DNA of 64,000 nt from Bacillota bacterium (GTDB lineage: Bacteria; Bacillota; Clostridia; DSM-8532), in NCBI GenBank assembly GCA_023411795.1, contig JAEYOK010000027.1:1-64000 (forward strand). Direction: 5' to 3'. Every line of letters begins with the position of its first letter. The first letter of the stretch is position 1. Below the pieces are notes generated by a model. That model ran no database searches and was not told the DNA's origin. It saw nothing but the letters and a program-made list of their open reading frames with translations. Shown here one piece after another: positions 42,065 to 50,458 of the stretch. The position numbers were made by a program, and so were the translations under genes.

Positions 42065-42757
42065 TTAAACAACTCTTATAGGATTAAAATCTATAATATT
42101 ACAAGATATAAGGTAATATTGTATATTTCCGATTTTCTCGTTCTTCCACGCTTCGTTAGCCCTACTGTGTATATGCCCGTACACACAAAAGCTGACATCG
42201 AACTCCTTTAAAAGCTCCGAAAAATCATTAGGGCTGTGATTAGTGTCAAAAGGGGGATAATGAAGCATGGCAATAATTTTTTTACCTGTTTTTTTCCCTT
42301 CCTTTAGGGAGTTCCTTGTCCTTTCCAATTCACGATGATATATCTTTTTATCTTCCTCATCAAAGTCGTCATCATCGGTAGGCTTCCATCCCCTCGATCC
42401 GCAAATTACATAACTGTCGGCTTCATACATGTTGTTTTGTAGCATTTTAAGTGTCCGGTATCCTCTGACCTCACAATGCTGTTCAAATTTCTTACGCGTA
42501 CTCCACCAATAATCGTGGTTACCTTTAGACAGAATCTTTATTCCGGGCAACGCGTCAATGAAGGCAAAATCGGGATCAGCCTCGGTAAAATTAATTCCCC
42601 AAGAGATATCTCCGGGAATAATAACATAATCATCTTCTTTGACCTTACGAGTCCAGTTTGCTCTTATAAGCCCGGTATGGTCCCCCCAACCGAAGATATC
42701 CATTGGTTTATTAGTCCCAAGGGAAAGATGCAAATCCGAAATAGCGTATATTGCCAT
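42065..42757 (-). CDS. Metallophosphoesterase
   Basis: This is a 230 aa calcineurin-like phosphoesterase. Metal-binding motifs are ISDLHLS (near the N terminus), GDISWG, GNHDYWW, and the C-terminal HYPPFD and GHIHSRA. The pattern matches a group of cytosolic phosphoesterases of Clostridia annotated only as metallophosphoesterase; the substrate is unknown. The ATG at 42757 has AGGGAG well placed; the codon before it is TTG. It is nine bases or so downstream of fabZ on the same strand. Confidence 0.92.
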   Translation of the reverse strand: MAIYAISDLHLSLGTNKPMDIFGWGDHTGLIRANWTRKVKEDDYVIIPGDISWGINFTEADPDFAFIDALPGIKILSKGNHDYWWSTRKKFEQHCEVRGYRTLKMLQNNMYEADSYVICGSRGWKPTDDDDFDEEDKKIYHRELERTRNSLKEGKKTGKKIIAMLHYPPFDTNHSPNDFSELLKEFDVSFCVYGHIHSRANEAWKNEKIGNIQYYLISCNIIDFNPIRVV

Positions 42758-42769
42758 CAAAAACTCCCT

Positions 42770-43243
42770 CTAGTCCTCTTTTTTAACCATAGCAAAACGG
42801 ATAATACCCTCGGCTGCAACAACACCATCTACAGAGGCTTTAACCGCTACCTTACCCATATCTCTTCGGAAGGCAAGAAATTCGACTTCAAGTAAAAGAA
42901 CATCGCCCGGATGAACCTGACGCCTGAACTTCATGTTTTCTATTCCGGTAAGCAGTCCGATCTTTCCCTTATTTTCCTGAAGAAGTAACCCCCCTGCACC
43001 CGCACATTGAGCCAGAGCTTCAACAATTAATACACCCGGCAATATGGGGTTATCAGGAAAATGCCCTTGAAAATACGGTTCATTATTGGTTATATTCTTT
43101 ATTCCCGCTACCTTCATGCCAGGCTCTATCTGCACTGCGCCTTCACGGGGAAGCAGAATAAGCTTATCCAATAAAAGCATAGGATATCTATGGGGTAATA
43201 TTTTTCTTAATTCCATAGCATTCAGCTCTTTTACTACATCCAT
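42770..43243 (-). CDS. fabZ: 3-hydroxyacyl-ACP dehydratase FabZ
   Basis: This is the hotdog-fold dehydratase of type II fatty-acid synthesis, 157 aa. The catalytic His is in LPHRYPMLLLDK and the catalytic Glu in PGVLIVEALAQCAG. GHFPDNPILPG is a family hallmark. The ATG at 43243 has GGGAG ahead; a longer frame begins inside the yebC gene and lacks conservation. It is isolated from other fab genes, between yebC and a phosphoesterase gene. Confidence 0.96.
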   Translation of the reverse strand: MDVVKELNAMELRKILPHRYPMLLLDKLILLPREGAVQIEPGMKVAGIKNITNNEPYFQGHFPDNPILPGVLIVEALAQCAGAGGLLLQENKGKIGLLTGIENMKFRRQVHPGDVLLLEVEFLAFRRDMGKVAVKASVDGVVAAEGIIRFAMVKKED

Positions 43244-43254
43244 ATTCTTTCTCC

Positions 43255-43983
43255 CTAATCTTGATCCCAATTATGCCAGATGTTTTGAACATCATCATGA
43301 TCTTCAAGCCTGTCTATAAGCTTTTCCATTTTTTCGACTGCTTCCGGATCAGTAAGCTCGGTTGTAGTTTTAGGAATCATAGTGGTCTCGGCTGACAAGA
43401 ATGTCAGTCCTTTTTTCTCTAGGGCCTCACAGACCTGAGTAAAATCGTCGGGCTCGGTCAATATTTCAAAGTACTCATCCTCGGCTGAAAAGTCTACGGC
43501 TCCTGCATCCAGAGCGGTTATCATCATTTCATCCTCATCCATTGAAGAATCCTTTTCGATGATAATCTGTCCTTTCATGTCAAAGAGGAAAGAAACACAT
43601 CCTGTAGTTCCCATATTCCCGCCAAACTTATCAAAAAGATGCCTAACATCCCCTGCTGTTCTGTTGCGGTTATCTGTGTAGGCTTCAACAATAACTGCCA
43701 CGCCATTTGGACCGTACCCTTCATAGTTTATAACCTCGTAATTTGAGCCATCTCCTTCTCCTGCTGCTTTCTTAATGCTCCTCTGGATGGAGTCATTGGG
43801 CATATTATTCGCCTTAGCCTTAGCAATAATATCCTTCAATTTAGCATTCGATGAAGGATCAGCCCCTCCGCTTCTTACCGCTATTGCTATTTCACGCCCA
43901 AGCTTTGTAAACATCTTTCCTTTTTGACCATCAGTTTTTTCCTTCTTGCGCTTAATATTGTTCCATTTTGAATGACCTGACAT
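43255..43983 (-). CDS. YebC/PmpR family protein
   Basis: This is a 242 aa member of the widespread YebC (TACO1-like) family, regarded as a DNA-binding regulator or as a factor aiding translation of difficult proline-rich stretches. The opening MSGHSKWNNIKRKKEKTDGQ and GREIAIAVRSGGADPSSN are highly conserved, as are YEGYGPNGVAVIVEAYTDN (partly shown) and RHLFDKFGGNMG. The three-domain length is normal. It lies 11 bases before the fabZ start on the same strand and 28 bases downstream of the YigZ-type gene. Confidence 0.96.
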   Translation of the reverse strand: MSGHSKWNNIKRKKEKTDGQKGKMFTKLGREIAIAVRSGGADPSSNAKLKDIIAKAKANNMPNDSIQRSIKKAAGEGDGSNYEVINYEGYGPNGVAVIVEAYTDNRNRTAGDVRHLFDKFGGNMGTTGCVSFLFDMKGQIIIEKDSSMDEDEMMITALDAGAVDFSAEDEYFEILTEPDDFTQVCEALEKKGLTFLSAETTMIPKTTTELTDPEAVEKMEKLIDRLEDHDDVQNIWHNWDQD

Positions 43984-44011
43984 AATAACACCCTCTTTAT
44001 TCTTTTTTTCC

Positions 44012-44668
44012 TTATTTTTTACCTTTTAAAACATTTCCTTTAATATCTGTATAAATATTCTCCACACCTAACTCTTCCATGCGCAACACTCCTCCGGTTA
44101 TTTCCCGTATCTGGTTCTCCAGAAACTCTTTACGCTCCATGGATGAATAAATTGTATACATCACTTCATCAGTATAGCTAGTATCGGCAATAATAAAATC
44201 TTCGTTCAAAAGCATATTTTGTAGTTTCCCGGACAGATGATATTCTATAGGTAAATTTAATTTAAGGCAAGGCTTTACCCAAATTTCACCGCCGTTCTCG
44301 AGACCTCCGGCGCAGGCTTTACTATAGGCTCTGACCAAACCGCCGGCACCTAAAAGTATCCCACCAAAATATCTTGTTACGACCACCACAACATTTTGAA
44401 GGCCTTTTTTTCTTATGACATCAAGCATTGGTAGACCTGCTGTGCCCTGCGGTTCACCGTCATCACTATACCGCTGGTATAATGAATCGCTGTCTACCGA
44501 ATATGCATAACAATTATGTGTCGCATCCCAGCATGTTGCTTTAAGCGACTGAATAAAGTCTATGGCTTCCGCCTCGGTTTGTATAGGCTTAGCCCTTGCG
44601 ATAAAGCGGGACCGTTTTTCTTCAAACAGGAAATATCCCTCTTGCATTATGGTTTTGTAACTTTTCAA
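44012..44668 (-). CDS. YigZ/IMPACT family protein
   Basis: This is a 218 aa protein of the UPF0029/IMPACT family. The N-terminal domain holds the signature GEPQGTAGLPMLDVIRKKGL (core DDGEPQGTAG) and YFGGILLGAGGLVRAYSKA (core YFGGILLGAGGLVRAY). The C-terminal 70 residues form the ferredoxin-like DUF1949 domain. The eukaryotic relative IMPACT affects GCN2; the bacterial role is unclear, possibly in nucleotide or peptide binding. Upstream is a terminator for the NUDIX gene, so it probably has its own promoter. Confidence 0.94.
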   Translation of the reverse strand: MKSYKTIMQEGYFLFEEKRSRFIARAKPIQTEAEAIDFIQSLKATCWDATHNCYAYSVDSDSLYQRYSDDGEPQGTAGLPMLDVIRKKGLQNVVVVVTRYFGGILLGAGGLVRAYSKACAGGLENGGEIWVKPCLKLNLPIEYHLSGKLQNMLLNEDFIIADTSYTDEVMYTIYSSMERKEFLENQIREITGGVLRMEELGVENIYTDIKGNVLKGKK

Positions 44669-44738
44669 ATTTTTATTACCTCATAGAACAAGTACGGCTT
44701 TCGCTGACTTTGTCCATCAGAAATATACTTGCATAATA

Positions 44739-44781
44739 AAAGGATGGCATTGGTCATCCTATTGACCTATAGCCATCCTTC
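44739..44781 (-). terminator. Terminator of the NUDIX gene
   Basis: AGGATGGC...GCCATCCT outer arms and an inner GGTCA...TGACC stem make a long hairpin followed by TTTTATTA on the minus strand. Confidence 0.82.
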
Positions 44782-44815
44782 ATTTTATCAGATTACTGTT
44801 CATCTGTTCAACCAC

Positions 44816-45247
44816 TTAAACTTCCGGCTTTTTTCCTATCTTTTCGCAAAGCTTTTTATAAGATTGCATAACCAATGACTTATCCTGGCTATAAGTTACC
44901 ATGTCAAGCGCTTCCGGAATACTGTAAAATCCACCTTCAGAGTACTTCTCAGGTTCATTTATCTGAAACTGCTCGTTGTTTGTCTGCATTATATACCATG
45001 CAATACGGTTACATACCGGCTTTTGTCTTGTAACAGAATAAAACTCATAATACGTTCTACCTGCCTGTTCAACTATACTACCGGTAATACCTACCTCCTC
45101 AAAGACTCTTCTTATAGCAGCATCCTGAGGATTTTCACCACTTTGAATCAGACCTTTGGGTAAAACCCATTCGCTTTTCTCATTAAGTATTAGGAAAACC
45201 TTGTCATCATGAAACACTACGCCACCGGCACAATCCCTTAAAAGCAT
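44816..45247 (-). CDS. NUDIX hydrolase
   Basis: This is a 143 aa pyrophosphohydrolase. The Nudix box is present in full from Gly36: GLIQSGENPQDAAIRRVFEE followed by VG, with the metal-binding RxxEE core. The N-terminal strand RDCAGGVVFHDDKVFLILNE is typical of diadenosine-polyphosphate or similar house-cleaning members, but the substrate cannot be told from sequence. It starts MLLRDCAGG with AGGGA-type sequence ahead. Downstream is a strong terminator. Confidence 0.93.
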   Translation of the reverse strand: MLLRDCAGGVVFHDDKVFLILNEKSEWVLPKGLIQSGENPQDAAIRRVFEEVGITGSIVEQAGRTYYEFYSVTRQKPVCNRIAWYIMQTNNEQFQINEPEKYSEGGFYSIPEALDMVTYSQDKSLVMQSYKKLCEKIGKKPEV

Positions 45248-45338
45248 TTTAATCCCTTCCTATCATTTTGAAACATAACAACAAAAAAAAGGCACTGTCG
45301 TCAATTTATCTATAAAATAATTCCTAAACTCGTGCCCC

Positions 45339-45359
45339 CAGTTCAGATAATATGAACTG
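45339..45359. other. Short inverted repeat in the NUDIX-hpf gap
   Basis: CAGTTCA / TGAACTG around seven bases. The 287-bp gap between the NUDIX gene and hpf (45248-45534) is otherwise A+T-rich and holds no reading frame I can support; an isolated AAAGGAGG on the plus strand at about 45379 is not followed by a usable start. Confidence 0.4.
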
Positions 45360-45484
45360 ATTAATAATTTATATAATAAAGGAGGAACAAGAATTCATTA
45401 GTATAATATTAAGTTTATACCATTGCTTTTTATATTCTAAACAATGTTTTTTTACAATAATAGATTTTCATATAGTTGATTTAA

Positions 45485-45519
45485 GGGCGCAAGAGATAGC
45501 TCTTATAATTCTTGCGCCC
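45485..45519. terminator. Terminator of hpf
   Basis: GGGCGCAAGA / TCTTGCGCCC, perfect 10-bp arms, located 16 bases after the hpf stop codon. T-runs are short, so strength is uncertain. Confidence 0.75.
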
Positions 45520-45534
45520 TCTTAAGCCAATAAT

Positions 45535-46065
45535 TTAGAATTCCGGTTCTATTAGTCCGTATTTTCCGTCTTTACGACGATATAATACGTTAACAGTCTC
45601 GGTATCAGAGTTAATAAAAACGAAGAAGCTATGTGAAAGAAGATTCATCTGTAGAATTGCCTCTTCAGTATTCATGGGTTTTAGAGGAAATCGTTTAGTC
45701 CTTACGATATCATAATCCTCTTCCTCATCAATATCCTCGTTAATAACAAAGTTCTCCGGTATCATTGCCTCTTGATGTATTTGCTTTCCGAGCTTTGTCT
45801 TATTCTTTCTGATTTGTCTTTCAAGCTTTTCGACAACCATATCCATGGATGCATACATGTCATTGCTTTGCTCTTCGGCCCTGATTATAGTACCACCTGA
45901 ATATATTGCTGTTTCAAAGATATAACGATCTTTTTCAACTTTAAACGTTAAAATTGCTTCTGCTTCGGGCTTGAAGAACCTTTCAAATTTGCTGATTTTC
46001 TTAATGGCTTTCTCTTGCATTGCGTTGGTCACGCTAACTTGTCTACCCTTAACAATGTACTTCAT
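45535..46065 (-). CDS. hpf: Long-form ribosome hibernation promoting factor
   Basis: This is a 176 aa protein of the long HPF (YfiA/RaiA) type, which dimerises inactive 70S ribosomes into 100S particles. The N-terminal domain (about 1-100) begins KYIVKGRQVSVTNAMQEKAI, and the C-terminal dimerisation domain (about 120-176) has RTKRFPLKPMNTEEAILQMN and LSHSFFVFINSDTETVNVLY, family hallmarks. It stands alone with a terminator downstream. In Firmicutes expression rises in stationary phase; no specific promoter could be assigned here. Confidence 0.96.
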   Translation of the reverse strand: MKYIVKGRQVSVTNAMQEKAIKKISKFERFFKPEAEAILTFKVEKDRYIFETAIYSGGTIIRAEEQSNDMYASMDMVVEKLERQIRKNKTKLGKQIHQEAMIPENFVINEDIDEEEDYDIVRTKRFPLKPMNTEEAILQMNLLSHSFFVFINSDTETVNVLYRRKDGKYGLIEPEF

Positions 46066-46167
46066 ATAAACAACCCCTCTCTATGCAACCATTAATTATA
46101 TATATATATTTCGATATTACCCAAAATAATCCGTTTCAAATCAATTAACTTATAAATCATACCAATT

Positions 46168-46204
46168 AAAAACGGCAGAAGCCATTAGTCCCGCCGTTTT
46201 TGTC
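46168..46204 (-). terminator. Terminator of the CAP-domain gene
   Basis: AAAACGGC...GCCGTTTT arms separated by a short loop with inner pairing, with T-run on both strands, 27 bases after the stop at 46231. Confidence 0.8.
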
Positions 46205-46230
46205 ATCACTATTCTTTATTAAGCTCAAAA

Positions 46231-47043
46231 TTACTTTCTTATAAACATTTGAACAAATACATATCCATATTTTGTGCTCTTTGAAATACCAATTCCTGTA
46301 TAATTATAATTGCCATTCATAATGTTATTTCTGTGGCCTTCAGACTTCATCCAGGAGGTAACCGCACCTTCTACCGTTGAGTTTCCCGCGATATTTTCGG
46401 CTGCTGCTTTAAATGTTATACCAAATTGTCTCATCATATCAAAGGGAGAACCATATGTCGGTGAATAGTGTGAAAAATAATTATTCTTAGTCATGTCATT
46501 AGCTTTTGTTTTGGCTACATTCATCAGCTCTGAATCAGCAGCTAAGGGTGCTATATTACTCTTTGCCCGTTCCTGATTAATTAAATCAAGAAGCAGTTTT
46601 TCCTGCTGTGACAAATCCCCTGACTCTTTACCTGTTGAAGGTGTAGGCGTTGATGTTGCAGACGGTGTACTTGTTGGTGTTGGGTTTGCCGACTGGGGCG
46701 TAGTGGGCTTATCAGCCTGCTGATTTACAGTTTCAGCTTTTGCTAAATATGCTCCCGACACACACCCTACCATTCCGGTTTCAGGATCAAATACTGCATA
46801 CCAGTCACCTATTTTTGCCAGTACGTTGAGCCATTTGTGTTTTTTGTACTGAGTAATAACATCATGTTCCAAAGAAGGTCCGTTTCTTAAGTTAAGTTTG
46901 TTTGCTATTACCACGCCATTAATGAAGTCTACCTTTTCAAATGTTTGAGTTGCCTCAGCCTTTAAATATTCACTGCCTGTAAGTCCAACCAAGCATAGTG
47001 AAAGAAAAACCATCATTGACGCAGCCAAAATACGTTTTTTCAT
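46231..47043 (-). CDS. Secreted CAP-domain protein with SH3-like domain
   Basis: This is a 270 aa exported protein. Residues 1-30 are a signal peptide (ILAASMMVFLSLCLVGLTGS). Residues 38-103 are a bacterial SH3-like domain (NGVVIANKLNLRNGPSLEHD, core LNLRNGPS). Residues 106-142 are a Pro/Thr/Ser linker. Residues 148-270 are a CAP (SCP/PR1, YkwD-like) domain with LLDLINQERAKSNIAPLAAD (core INQERAKSNIAPL), YFSHYSPTYGSPFDMM and GHRNNIMNGNY. Such proteins bind the wall; spore coat and biofilm roles have been proposed for relatives. The linker has SxTPTxSTxS-type repeats. It has its own terminator. Confidence 0.93.
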   Translation of the reverse strand: MKKRILAASMMVFLSLCLVGLTGSEYLKAEATQTFEKVDFINGVVIANKLNLRNGPSLEHDVITQYKKHKWLNVLAKIGDWYAVFDPETGMVGCVSGAYLAKAETVNQQADKPTTPQSANPTPTSTPSATSTPTPSTGKESGDLSQQEKLLLDLINQERAKSNIAPLAADSELMNVAKTKANDMTKNNYFSHYSPTYGSPFDMMRQFGITFKAAAENIAGNSTVEGAVTSWMKSEGHRNNIMNGNYNYTGIGISKSTKYGYVFVQMFIRK

Positions 47044-47247
47044 ACTCTCCCTCCATAATCTAATTAAGATTTCACCCCTAGTATTCTCGTTTTTTCATGA
47101 ATTATTTTATATAGTTAAGATTATTCGGTACGAAAAATACACAGATAAAGGTAAATTCCAAAATGTATTCTTGCCATAAAACAAGAAAATAACACTTCCT
47201 TTTATCTGTTTGCTTAATATTTTTATCAGGGCATGAAAAAAAGAACC

Positions 47248-47277
47248 CCTTCATAATAAAGGCACGGCCTTTGAAGG
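47248..47277 (-). terminator. Hairpin downstream of hslO
   Basis: AAAGGC-ACG-GCCTTT with flanking CCTTC/GAAGG forms a stem about 35 bases after the hslO stop codon; a run of T lies on the minus strand about 20 bases further (TTTTTTTC). Confidence 0.65.
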
Positions 47278-47311
47278 AAAATTTGAATAAACTTATTTGG
47301 TCTTATAATGT

Positions 47312-48184
47312 TTATTGATTAAGCAGATCTATGATCTCATTCTGAGTAAAATGATACTTGTTATTGCAGAAATGACATGTCAACTCCGCTCCTTTTTCAT
47401 CCTCAGATATTTCCATTAAATCATTCCTGCCAAGACTTAGCAGATTCCTTTGCATCCGATCTCTTGAACAATTGCATTTATAACTTACCGGAACTGTCCC
47501 AAGCATTTCTAATTGTTCAGCCGGAAAAATCAGTTTGATAATATCCTCCGGTGTTTTTCCCTGGTGAATGAGCGATGTAATCGACTCTATATTTGTAATA
47601 CTATTTTCAACTATTTCTATTGTCTCCTCATCTGCCTCAGGCATAAGCTGAATAAAAAAGCCACCTGCAGCTTCAATCTTGCCTCCCGCTCCTACTAAAA
47701 CTCCCAAATTCATAACTGTCGGAATCTGCTCGGAGGATGCGTAGTAATAGGTCAAATCTTCGGCTATTTCACCTGAAACTAAATCAACATACCCAATGTA
47801 GGGCTCTTTCATTCCAAGATCCTTTATTACATTCAAATATCCGGAACCCACAGCGGTCTTAATATCAAACTTGCCTTTATCATTTAGAGGTACATCAAAG
47901 TGTGGATTATAAACATAACCACGTACACCGGCTTGAAAGTCGGTAACGGCAACAATTCCTCCTATGGGGCCGTCTCCTTTAATCTGTATAGTTATTGTCT
48001 GGTTAATTGCTTTCAGCGTTTGGCTCATCAATGCGGCCCCCGTCAGAACCCTGCCGAGAGCTACCGAAGGCGTAGGATTCATCTTATGAAAGATTCGCGC
48101 CTTGTCAACAGTATCGGTTGTTACTGCAGCAAAGATGCGCACCTTACCATTAAGTGCCATTGCTTTTGAAATATAATCATTCAT
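47312..48184 (-). CDS. hslO: Redox-regulated chaperone Hsp33
   Basis: This is the Hsp33 holdase, 290 aa. The four zinc-binding Cys that act as a redox switch are Cys237 and Cys239 (YKCNCSRDRM) and Cys270 and Cys273 (TCHFCNNKYHF). The N-terminal domain motifs TGAALMSQTLK, IQIKGDGPIGGIVAVTD (core KGDGPIGG) and VRGYVYNPHFDVPLNDKGKF (core RGYVYNP) are typical. Under oxidative stress the Cys form disulfides and the protein binds unfolded proteins. An anaerobe would use it against brief oxygen exposure. Length is normal. Confidence 0.97.
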   Translation of the reverse strand: MNDYISKAMALNGKVRIFAAVTTDTVDKARIFHKMNPTPSVALGRVLTGAALMSQTLKAINQTITIQIKGDGPIGGIVAVTDFQAGVRGYVYNPHFDVPLNDKGKFDIKTAVGSGYLNVIKDLGMKEPYIGYVDLVSGEIAEDLTYYYASSEQIPTVMNLGVLVGAGGKIEAAGGFFIQLMPEADEETIEIVENSITNIESITSLIHQGKTPEDIIKLIFPAEQLEMLGTVPVSYKCNCSRDRMQRNLLSLGRNDLMEISEDEKGAELTCHFCNNKYHFTQNEIIDLLNQ

Positions 48185-48266
48185 ATTTTTACCTCACTTT
48201 TTTCTTTAATAGAGTACACTATGTTCGGCTATCAAGCACAAACAACGCATGTTAATACCCAACATT

Positions 48267-49211
48267 TTAATACTCACAATTAATACCCGTTATATAGCTT
48301 AAATCCGGAAAAAGATCATCAATGCTCTCTTTTCGGAATATCCTTCTAAATACTGTGTTTATATGAATAGCCGCTGTGTCGGCTGCGTCTTCAAGAATCT
48401 CATCAACCGAAGTATCATGAGTTTCACCCTCGACAAAAGGATTAACCCATGTCCGCTTCTTCCTGTTAGCCCAGTCGATACTACTGTCAGCCATTGTTGG
48501 ATATGGCATCTTAGGAGGTTTGACACCGCCTCCGGTAAAGTTATCCAACCAGTTTACTATAGCTTTTATCCAGCCTTTTGGATCATAAAGCAGATCATTC
48601 CCTCTATATAAACATTTCAGTATTTTATTAAGCTCATTTTCTGAAGTTTCTATTCCGTATATATCCCTGTAAGCTTCAATAAGTAGCTCCTGTACGCCTT
48701 CCGGCCATCGCTTACCTATGTTAACCAGTTTACTTGTCTTCTCTTTGTATGCAGGTTTTCCTTTTATCTCTTTCCAGTACATTGTATCGAGTGCTGTTTC
48801 AACCTGTTGATGGGTCACCGTTCTAGGCGTCCCCTCAACACCCCATATCCATTGATTAGATGCCCAGGAAACATAGGGATGAATCATTCGGTCCAATGTA
48901 AAGTGGCAAACAAATCCACACATATAGATTGCAATATTCATCCAGCTTTTATCATAGGAAACATCTTGGAGCTTCGAAAAACCCTTTAATAAGAATACTC
49001 CGGTTTTCTCTCGATGCATCACACTTCCTAAATCCTTCAAAGCCCCTTTCCCGGAGCCTGGAAAGCAATTGTAATAAAATAACGTATCAGGGCCTTGAGC
49101 TCCCAGATGATAAAGAGAGCGCTTTTTATTAACGCCCTCAAAAATTCTTCGACTTTCTATTCTTTTTAGCACAGCATCAGCAAAGATGATATGAGTTAAA
49201 AAATCGGCCAT
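48267..49211 (-). CDS. Zinc-dependent phospholipase C-like protein
   Basis: This is a 314 aa protein of the zinc-dependent phospholipase C family. Likely metal ligands are His7 (DFLTHIIFAD), the LGAQGPDTLFY segment, His in CGFVCHFTLDRMIHPYVSW (core CHFTLDRMIHPY) and His in TVTHQQVETALDTMYW (core THQQVE). There is no signal peptide, so unlike secreted toxins it is expected in the cytosol. It resembles the uncharacterised group found across Clostridia. It follows mnaA on the same strand after an 8-bp minisatellite. Confidence 0.88.
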   Translation of the reverse strand: MADFLTHIIFADAVLKRIESRRIFEGVNKKRSLYHLGAQGPDTLFYYNCFPGSGKGALKDLGSVMHREKTGVFLLKGFSKLQDVSYDKSWMNIAIYMCGFVCHFTLDRMIHPYVSWASNQWIWGVEGTPRTVTHQQVETALDTMYWKEIKGKPAYKEKTSKLVNIGKRWPEGVQELLIEAYRDIYGIETSENELNKILKCLYRGNDLLYDPKGWIKAIVNWLDNFTGGGVKPPKMPYPTMADSSIDWANRKKRTWVNPFVEGETHDTSVDEILEDAADTAAIHINTVFRRIFRKESIDDLFPDLSYITGINCEY

Positions 49212-49242
49212 TTAAATGGTCATTCCTTTCTGATTCTGGGGG

Positions 49243-49297
49243 TATAATGGCATAAGGACATAAGGACATAATGGCATAAAGGCATAATGATATAGGA
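49243..49297. repeat. 8-bp minisatellite (CATAAGGA type), about seven units
   Basis: Consecutive units read TATAATGG, CATAAGGA, CATAAGGA, CATAATGG, CATAAAGG, CATAATGA, TATAGGA. It lies between the mnaA stop and the start of the phospholipase-like gene, where it would separate coding regions on the same transcript. Unit number could vary by slippage. Confidence 0.85.
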
Positions 49298-49305
49298 GAA
49301 TTAAA

Positions 49306-50457
49306 TTAAGCAGAAAATTCCTCAGGTTTTTTATCAGATAATTTAAAATAGTAAAGGAGAGCTTCACAAATCCGTTTTGATGCTTTTCCATCCCCATACG
49401 GATTTACGGCTTTAGCCATCCTTTGATATTCTGAATTATCTTCTAAAAGCAGTCTGGCCTCCTTATAAACATTTTCTGCTTCAGTACCTAAAAGCTTCAC
49501 GGTACCGGCTTTTATGGCTTCGGGCCTTTCGGTCTCGTTCCTAAGAACAAGAACAGGTTTTCCAAGTGACGGTGCTTCCTCTTGAAGCCCGCCTGAATCA
49601 GTCATAATCAAAGTTGATCTGTCCATTAAATTATGCATGTCCTGTACATTTAATGGATCAATCAAATGTATACGTTCATGGTTTCCAAGAATTCTACCGG
49701 TGGTCTCGCGAACGACCGGATTCAGGTGAACAGGATATATCAAGGAAATATCGGAGATATCGTCAACCAATCTTCTCAGAGCCATACAAATGTTTTCCAG
49801 CGGTTCTCCAATATTCTCCCGTCTGTGAGCTGTTACGAGAATAACTCTTTTGCCGCTAAAGCTGAAATTACTCAAAAATGAATCGTTAAAGGAGTAGTTT
49901 GGAAGAACTGTTGATGCCAGAGCATCGATAACAGTGTTGCCGGTAATATATATAGTATCTTCTGAAATGTTTTCCTTAAGTAGATTTTTCTTATTAGCCA
50001 TAGTCGGGGCAAGATGTAAATCAGCTATTGCACCCGTAAGTTTTCTGTTCATTTCCTCAGGGTAAGGAGAGTATTTATCATAGGTCCTCAAGCCTGCTTC
50101 GACATGACCTACTTTCACTTTAGCATAAAATGCCGCTAACGAAGCTGCGAAGGTTGTGGTAGTATCGCCGTGAACTAAAACCATATCAGGAGCATTATCG
50201 CGAAAAACATCATAAAGCCCTTCTACAGCGCGAGATGTAATATCAACCAAGGTCTGCCTTGCTTGCATAATATTGAGGTCAAAGTCCGGTACTATGTTAA
50301 AAATTCCCAAAACTTGATCCAGCATTTCTCGGTGCTGTGCCGTAACACATACAGAAGACTCTATGGTCTCATACTTTTTTAATTCCTTTACCAGTGGTGC
50401 CATTTTAATTGCTTCTGGTCTTGTACCGAACACGGTCATTATTTTAATCTTGTTCAT
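49306..50457 (-). CDS. mnaA: UDP-N-acetylglucosamine 2-epimerase (non-hydrolysing)
   Basis: This is a 383 aa enzyme interconverting UDP-GlcNAc and UDP-ManNAc for teichoic-acid or other wall polymers. Motifs include FGTRPEAIKMAPLVKEL near the N terminus, VHGDTTTTFAAS, VGHVEAGLRTYDKYSPYPEE (core GHVEAGLR), TAHRRENIG, and the active-site TDSGGLQEEAPSLGKPVLVL (core DSGGLQEEAPS). Length is normal. Its ATG lies one base after the tagO stop, so they form one operon. Synonym wecB. Confidence 0.97.
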   Translation of the reverse strand: MNKIKIMTVFGTRPEAIKMAPLVKELKKYETIESSVCVTAQHREMLDQVLGIFNIVPDFDLNIMQARQTLVDITSRAVEGLYDVFRDNAPDMVLVHGDTTTTFAASLAAFYAKVKVGHVEAGLRTYDKYSPYPEEMNRKLTGAIADLHLAPTMANKKNLLKENISEDTIYITGNTVIDALASTVLPNYSFNDSFLSNFSFSGKRVILVTAHRRENIGEPLENICMALRRLVDDISDISLIYPVHLNPVVRETTGRILGNHERIHLIDPLNVQDMHNLMDRSTLIMTDSGGLQEEAPSLGKPVLVLRNETERPEAIKAGTVKLLGTEAENVYKEARLLLEDNSEYQRMAKAVNPYGDGKASKRICEALLYYFKLSDKKPEEFSA

Positions 50458-50458
50458 T

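Noticed and set aside
49212..49397. 61-aa minus-strand frame over the 8-bp minisatellite
   Set aside because: Its repeats are a translation of the minisatellite, and it overlaps the end of mnaA without a ribosome binding site.
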